Of a stretch of 17,335 bases of DNA, positions 13,803 through 17,335 are shown one piece after another. The stretch's first letter is position 1, and the number at the start of each line of letters is the position of its first letter. The translations under genes and the position numbers were made by a program. This DNA comes from Bacillota bacterium (GTDB taxonomy: Bacteria; Bacillota; Bacilli; Bacillales; Cytobacillaceae): assembly GCA_030705745.1 (NCBI GenBank), contig JAUZPT010000020.1, positions 1-17,335 on the forward strand. The letters are read 5' to 3'. Below the pieces are notes generated by a model. It had not been told where the DNA came from, did not search any database, and saw only the letters and a list, made by a program, of their open reading frames with translations.

Positions 13803-13940
13803 TTACTTTTTAGTTTTCTTTTTTGCAGCATTTTCGAGCTGACTTTTTGGTTCTTCTGCAAATTCAGCATCCTGTCCATATCCTTGAGGATTTACTCCTG
13901 GTGCTTTGACTCCGCGATTCGCATTGTTTTTTTTGCTCAT
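13803..13940 (-). CDS. sspL: Small acid-soluble spore protein L (SspL)
   Basis: A 45-aa hydrophilic minor spore protein. The central GVNPQGYGQD segment and the C-terminal pattern P-K-S-Q-L-E-N-A-A-K-K-K-T-K-K correspond to the GVTPQG and PKTELEERAKK parts of B. subtilis SspL; the gene neighbourhood (near ypdQ, ypeP, ypeQ) also agrees. The ATG follows AGGAGGTGA (reverse complement of about 13946-13954) by 5 nt. Such genes are normally read by sigma-G in the forespore; I found no clear sigma-G promoter in the 74 nt upstream. It ends within 8 nt of the ypcP terminator on the opposite strand. Role in the spore core is minor and poorly defined. Confidence 0.88.
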   Translation of the reverse strand: MSKKNNANRGVKAPGVNPQGYGQDAEFAEEPKSQLENAAKKKTKK

Positions 13941-14023
13941 TACGTCACCTCCTGTTTTCTTAGTCTGTCCATAGGGAATAGTAAAAAAACAGATTACTTA
14001 CCAAATGTGAAGAGGTGAAGGAA

Positions 14024-14494
14024 ATGAACAAAGGTATTTACTTGGCGCTATTCAGCATTGGGCTCGCCCAAGGATTGAAAATTCCGATTCATTACTACAA
14101 AAAGAAAGAATGGAGACCTGAATTATTTTATCAAACAGGTGGCATGCCTAGCTCACATTCTGCAGGTGTTGCTTCATTAACGACCTACATAGCCTTGAGG
14201 CGTGGAATGTCTACATTTGATTTTGCACTTTCTCTTGTTTACGGATTGATTGTCATGTATGATGCACAAGGAATCAGGCGTCAAACCGGTGAGCTGACAT
14301 TAAAGGTTAATTCACTGGACGAATTGATTGAGAAAATTCATAAAGATGAGAGTGTTGGCTTTAAAGAAGCACCTCCTCAGCGCCTTAAGGAAATGCTCGG
14401 CCATCAGCCAGCAGAAGTTGTCGGCGGTGCATTGCTAGGAGTGGCGACTGGCGTTGTCGGGCACTTATTGACAAAAAAGAATAGGAAATTGTAG
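14024..14494 (+). CDS. Divergent PAP2-family membrane protein (YuiD-like)
   Basis: A 156-aa protein of the divergent PAP2 (acid phosphatase/vanadium haloperoxidase-related) family, close in length to B. subtilis YuiD. Two phosphatase motifs are visible: GGMPSSHSA (39-47), with the conserved SxxH-like core, and GHQPAEVVGG (126-135). Hydrophobic segments at about 4-18, 45-58, 66-80 and 131-150 suggest a membrane protein. A lipid or isoprenoid phosphate substrate is possible, but activity for this subgroup is unproven. The ATG at 14024 is preferred over the GTG at 14015, which lies within the AGAGGTGAAGG ribosome binding site (14011-14021). No terminator is evident before the next gene, 49 nt downstream, so the two may be co-transcribed. 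Confidence 0.9.
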   Translation: MNKGIYLALFSIGLAQGLKIPIHYYKKKEWRPELFYQTGGMPSSHSAGVASLTTYIALRRGMSTFDFALSLVYGLIVMYDAQGIRRQTGELTLKVNSLDELIEKIHKDESVGFKEAPPQRLKEMLGHQPAEVVGGALLGVATGVVGHLLTKKNRKL

Positions 14495-14543
14495 AAAAAT
14501 GGTGTAAAATTCAGGTAGCAATCGTTTATATCGCTCGGGAGGA

Positions 14544-14825
14544 ATGATTACATCAGTGCGGACGGTAGAACAATACTTGAATGAATTACAGGGAAAAGGC
14601 TTTTATTTTCAGGAAGATTCCATCGGATTTATTTATTTTGGAAAGCATTATACGAATGCTTCAGATGAATTAATCAATGCGGCGATCGAGCTGACGTTAA
14701 AAGCACAAAAACGCTTTGACGGCAGTTTTTACATGTCCTTGCTGGAAACGTTCATTTCGAATAAGATCGAATCAAGAAAAGATGCCATTGCATTCGTGAC
14801 AGAAAAACACTTATTGGCAATGTAA
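14544..14825 (+). CDS. Conserved hypothetical protein (probably DUF6123 family)
   Basis: A 93-aa cytosolic protein, mixed alpha/beta. I associate its pattern TVEQYLNELQGKGF, GFIYFGKHYTNASDE and ELTLKAQKRFDGSFY with the Bacillus DUF6123 family; function unknown. The start is uncertain. GGGAGG (14537-14542) is only 1 nt from the ATG at 14544, too close for normal initiation, while the next canonical start, GTG at 14556, is 13 nt away. GTG would give MRTVEQYL, which would suit the family N-terminus. A non-canonical ATT at 14547 is also possible. A possible -10 (TAAAAT, 14505-14510) lies upstream without a good -35. Two hairpins follow the stop. Confidence 0.75.
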   Translation: MITSVRTVEQYLNELQGKGFYFQEDSIGFIYFGKHYTNASDELINAAIELTLKAQKRFDGSFYMSLLETFISNKIESRKDAIAFVTEKHLLAM

Positions 14826-14851
14826 GAGGGCGTACGCGAACACGCCCTCTT
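14824..14851 (+). terminator. First terminator after the DUF6123-like gene
   Basis: AAGAGGGCGT (14824-14833) pairs with ACGCCCTCTT (14842-14851) around an 8-nt loop; T-rich tail TTCTT. The 5' arm begins within the TAA stop codon. Confidence 0.85.
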
Positions 14852-14864
14852 TCTTCGCCTAGAG

Positions 14865-14889
14865 ACTCGCCAATTGGCGAGTTTTCTTT
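14865..14889 (+). terminator. Second, tandem terminator
   Basis: Perfect palindrome ACTCGCC-AATT-GGCGAGT (14865-14882) followed by TTTTCTTT. On the plus strand it backs up the hairpin at 14824. On the minus strand it stands directly after the permease stop at 14888, but no T-run follows on that strand. Confidence 0.7.
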
Positions 14890-15823
14890 ATATTTGATTA
14901 TCCTGCTGTGCCAATGGCTTCGTTTTTGAAAAAAAGGAAAACATATCAGAAGAAAGCTCTGCAAAAACCATTCCGAAAAAAATAAGTGCGCATCCTACCA
15001 TTGCGCTGGCAGAAAGATGTTCATGCGCCCATACATGCCCCGTAATTGCCGCAAATACTGGCTCCATAGCAAAAATTAAAGCTACCCTTGTTCCGCTCGT
15101 ATACTTCTGAAAGCTCGTTTGAGCAAAAAATGCGAGCGCAGTCGCAAAGACAGAGGTGACGATAAGCGCAAGTAACACGTTTTGTGAAAGCAATATATTT
15201 GCGTCATATGTCCGTTTATAATCCTCAAACAAAAAAGAAGAACCAATCGAGAAGAGCGCAACGGTCGAGATTTGGATTACCGTCAGTAGCAGTGAAGGGT
15301 AGCTTCCACTAAATTTACTTGTGAGAATAATATGAAGTCCGAATGCGATGGCGCATATAAATACGAGTCCATCTCCCACAGTTAAAGAAGCTACATCGGT
15401 CATCGTCAGTAGGAATAAACCAACGGTTGCGATTAACACTCCGATTATGGCATTTTTCCCTGGTCTTTGCTTTAACAGGAAAAACGAAAATAATGGAACA
15501 AGAACAACACTTAAGCCTGTAATAAACCCCGCTTTTGAGGAAGTTGTATATAAAAGTCCCATCGTTTGGGTAATATATCCTAAAAAAAGCATAAAGCCCA
15601 TCAAAACGCCTGAAGCGAGCATTTTTTTATTAAAATGAACAAGTTGTTTTCTTTCAAAAAGAAACAGCCAAAAACCGAGTAATATGGCAGCAACAAGAAA
15701 ACGGACACCATTGAAAGATAAAGGCTCTAATGAGTCAATTGCATTCTGTACTAAAACGAACGTTGAACCCCATACAAGAGCTACAAGGAGCAAACAGAAA
15801 TCGGCAAAAATAGATTTTTTCAT
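14888..15823 (-). CDS. DMT-family (EamA) permease
   Basis: A 311-aa inner-membrane protein of the drug/metabolite transporter superfamily with two EamA repeats and about ten hydrophobic helices. The first repeat has the typical WGSTFVLVQNAI helix-1 motif and the MGLLYTTSSKAGFITGL segment; the second repeat ends in the MEPVFAAITGHVWAHEHLS motif shared by this family. Likely an exporter of an amino acid or other small metabolite, but the substrate cannot be inferred. Its ATG overlaps the TGA of the upstream RNase H gene (ATGA, 15820-15823), and GGAGG lies 13 nt upstream inside that gene, so translation is probably coupled to it. Same strand operon, driven from upstream of 16230. Confidence 0.92.
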   Translation of the reverse strand: MKKSIFADFCLLLVALVWGSTFVLVQNAIDSLEPLSFNGVRFLVAAILLGFWLFLFERKQLVHFNKKMLASGVLMGFMLFLGYITQTMGLLYTTSSKAGFITGLSVVLVPLFSFFLLKQRPGKNAIIGVLIATVGLFLLTMTDVASLTVGDGLVFICAIAFGLHIILTSKFSGSYPSLLLTVIQISTVALFSIGSSFLFEDYKRTYDANILLSQNVLLALIVTSVFATALAFFAQTSFQKYTSGTRVALIFAMEPVFAAITGHVWAHEHLSASAMVGCALIFFGMVFAELSSDMFSFFSKTKPLAQQDNQI

Positions 15824-16230
15824 CGTTTTGGTTGATCCTCCGCTCCATTTTTCCGAATGGCTTGTCGTGACAGTTCATCTGCCACATTATTTTCATTGCT
15901 TGGAATCCATTTCATAAAAAATAGATCAAATTTTTTAGTTAATAGAAGCGCCCTTTCCAATAGCGGGGCATATAATTTATTTTTGGCAAATTCTTTTTCC
16001 ACTGCCCGGTTCACAAGCTCTGAATCGGTCCTGAAAGAAACGACCGAATATCCTTTTTCCAGACATATTTCCAATGCGTGTATAAACGCATAATATTCCG
16101 CTTCATGGTTGGACATGTTGCCGAGTGGTATTGAATACTTTTCTGCAGCTCCGTGGCCCTTTATGAAAATTCCTGCACCGCTTGGCCCTGGATTGCCGGC
16201 GCTTGCCCCATCGATGTATACTTCGATCAA
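15820..16230 (-). CDS. ypdQ: RNase HI-like protein (YpdQ-like)
   Basis: A 136-aa single-domain RNase H-fold protein. The DEDD metal-binding set is complete: D7 (YIDGASAGNPG), E43 (NHEAEY), D69 (RTDSELV) and D118 (NNVADELS), so cleavage of RNA in RNA-DNA hybrids is chemically feasible. It lacks the basic protrusion of E. coli RNase HI, as do the B. subtilis YpdQ and YpeP proteins, whose activity in vitro has been questioned. The start is TTG at 16230, 8 nt after AGGAGG. It forms a two-gene unit with the permease through an ATGA overlap. It is divergent from ypeP, which encodes a longer paralogue, across 220 nt. Confidence 0.88.
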   Translation of the reverse strand: MIEVYIDGASAGNPGPSGAGIFIKGHGAAEKYSIPLGNMSNHEAEYYAFIHALEICLEKGYSVVSFRTDSELVNRAVEKEFAKNKLYAPLLERALLLTKKFDLFFMKWIPSNENNVADELSRQAIRKNGAEDQPKR

Positions 16231-16450
16231 ATGCCATTCCTCCTATTATCACTGAGCATAAGCACAAGTTGATTATTAATCCCAGGCTCGCGATGGAGCT
16301 TGAGTAGTGAAAAAAACGATAGAAAAAGTTTATCATAAACCCATGTAATTTGCAGAAGGTTTTCAATCGCATTTTAAGTTGAAAATGGGTACTATAAGTG
16401 GAAAGCCCTAAATATGGAAGGCGTATTTTTTTTCGAGGAGCTGACAATAA

Positions 16451-17107
16451 ATGAAATATAAATTGGAATGGAAATATAAAGTAAAAGGTAAAGAAAAAGT
16501 TTTGTTTACATCAGACATGCTTAACGGAGAAACGGCTTTACAGACGGGAGAGGAACTCGAAAAATCAGGGAAAGCAAGTGACCTATATTTTTATGACGAA
16601 CTGGGTACTGGATGGACCCTAAAGGAAATGAAACGGCTATTAACGGAAATTGAGGAAGATCCGCATGACCTTGTCGTTTATTTTGACGGCGGATTTCAAA
16701 TAGAAACGAATAAGGCAGGCCTAGGTGCGGTTATTTTTTTCAGGCAGGGAAAAAAGAAATACCGAATACGAGCGAATGAATTATTTGATGAAATGGATAC
16801 AAATAATGAAGCTGAATATGCAGCCTTTTATTTTGCGGTAACTATTTTGGAAGAAATCGGGGTACGCCATATGCCATGCGAGTTTAAAGGAGACTCTCAG
16901 GTCGTCATTAAACAGCTTGAAGGCGAGTGGCCTTGCTATGAAGATCAATTGAACCGTTGGCTTGACCGGATTGAAAACAAACTGAAGGAATTAGGAATTG
17001 AACCTAGATATGAGGCACTTTCCAGGAATGATAATAAAGAGGCGGACAAATTGGCAAGCCAGGCATTAGAAGGCAAACAAATTTACAGCCGAACACAAAT
17101 TTTGTAG
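16451..17107 (+). CDS. ypeP: RNase HI-like protein with N-terminal extension (YpeP-like)
   Basis: A 218-aa protein: an N-terminal module (about 1-72) unlike the hybrid-binding domain consensus I know, then an RNase HI domain (about 73-207). The DEDD residues are present: D79 (VVYFDGG), E120 (NNEAEY), D148 (KGDSQVV) and D199 (NKEADKLASQA). The N-terminal module may bind nucleic acid or a partner, but no motif proves it. The ATG at 16451 follows GAGGAG (16435-16440) with a rather long 10-nt spacing. ypeQ begins 21 nt after its stop, indicating an operon as in B. subtilis. The upstream 16231-16450 region is AT-rich with no promoter I can support. Confidence 0.9.
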   Translation: MKYKLEWKYKVKGKEKVLFTSDMLNGETALQTGEELEKSGKASDLYFYDELGTGWTLKEMKRLLTEIEEDPHDLVVYFDGGFQIETNKAGLGAVIFFRQGKKKYRIRANELFDEMDTNNEAEYAAFYFAVTILEEIGVRHMPCEFKGDSQVVIKQLEGEWPCYEDQLNRWLDRIENKLKELGIEPRYEALSRNDNKEADKLASQALEGKQIYSRTQIL

Positions 17108-17128
17108 GAATTCGGGGGGAGAGCAAAA

Positions 17129-17314
17129 TTGAAAGAAACCGAGCGTCAGGAATTGCTGGCAAATGTGGAGTTCCTTATCGAACATTATTGCAACGGCTGC
17201 TTTCTGCATAAGCATCTAAAGGATGAAGGCGGGCGAAGAAAAGCTCACCGATTCTGCATCACATCATGTACGGTTGGGGAAAAGCTGAGGGAATGCGGGG
17301 GAAAGCTATCATAA
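17129..17314 (+). CDS. ypeQ: Small zinc-finger protein YpeQ (DUF2602-type)
   Basis: A 61-aa protein starting at TTG 17129, about 7 nt after GGGGGGAG (17114-17121). Candidate zinc ligands are C21-x2-C24 and the downstream H40-x2-C43-x3-C47, an arrangement fitting the small zinc-finger family that contains B. subtilis YpeQ (about 60 aa). It follows ypeP closely and is probably translated from the same mRNA. No function is known; conservation of the pair suggests a functional link to the RNase H-like partner, which is inference. The window ends 21 nt beyond its stop, so any terminator is not visible. Confidence 0.85.
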   Translation: MKETERQELLANVEFLIEHYCNGCFLHKHLKDEGGRRKAHRFCITSCTVGEKLRECGGKLS

Positions 17315-17335
17315 AAGTGCCTCAAAATGTTAAGA

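Noticed and set aside
16103..16447. Minus-strand 114-codon frame upstream of and overlapping ypdQ
   Set aside because: Overlaps the RNase H-like gene in another frame; composition is shadow-like. Its ATG near 16236 sits close to the AGGAGG that serves the TTG of ypdQ.
1..17335. Search for CRISPR, tRNA, insertion sequences, toxin-antitoxin or defence islands
   Set aside because: No spaced repeats, cloverleaf, transposase or terminal repeats seen by eye; gene content is core Bacillaceae apart from the oxidase operon.

Overview
The window is chromosomal DNA of a low-GC, endospore-forming Bacillaceae bacterium (Bacillus sensu lato). The evidence is AGGAGG-type ribosome binding sites, frequent TTG starts, a gamma of Bacillus housekeeping genes (YpwA-, BpsA/YpbQ-, DynA/YpbR-, YpcP-, SspL-, YpdQ-, YpeP- and YpeQ-like) in an order recalling the B. 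subtilis ypwA-to-ypeQ region, and a small acid-soluble spore protein. I see no tRNA, rRNA, insertion sequence, prophage or CRISPR array.

Layout. 1-613: a 49-aa zinc-ribbon-like protein (minus strand) diverges from a DUF2249 gene whose promoter carries a perfect TGTGA-N6-TCACT Fnr-type box near position -41.5. 733-2348: an M32 carboxypeptidase with its own sigma-A promoter and a terminator shared with the convergent oxidase operon. 2356-4828 (minus): a compact operon for a B-type (ba3) cytochrome c oxidase, in transcription order subunit IIa, II, I, preceded by a second box of the same Fnr sequence class. 4999-6142: a divergent 42-aa zinc-ribbon protein and an SDR oxidoreductase. 6257-7924: a type III polyketide synthase and its ICMT-family methyltransferase (bpsAB), the alkylpyrone lipid pair. 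7952-8177: a short, Fur-box-flanked transcription unit encoding a 28-aa basic hydrophobic peptide at the position I associate with fbpC. 8265-11935: the double-headed bacterial dynamin dynA, broken by an apparent one-base frameshift inside the second GTPase head. 11952-13799: a two-domain sulfurtransferase and the 5'-3' exonuclease ypcP. 13803-14888: sspL (minus), a YuiD-type divergent PAP2 protein and a small conserved hypothetical, ending in two tandem terminators. 14888-16230 (minus): an RNase HI-like gene overlapping a DMT-family permease gene by 4 nt. 16451-17314: a second RNase HI-like protein (ypeP) and a zinc-finger protein (ypeQ).

How the parts connect. Two units (DUF2249 and the ba3 oxidase) share the same predicted oxygen-responsive operator sequence, so a low-oxygen regulon is the best-supported local theme. 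A second theme is the envelope: alkylpyrone synthesis, a dynamin membrane-remodelling protein and a Fur-controlled peptide lie side by side. A third is nucleic-acid processing: one FEN-like 5' nuclease and two RNase H-fold proteins, all with intact acidic active-site residues.

Main oddities for follow-up are the Fur-controlled micro-gene, the dynA frameshift and the paired Fnr boxes.
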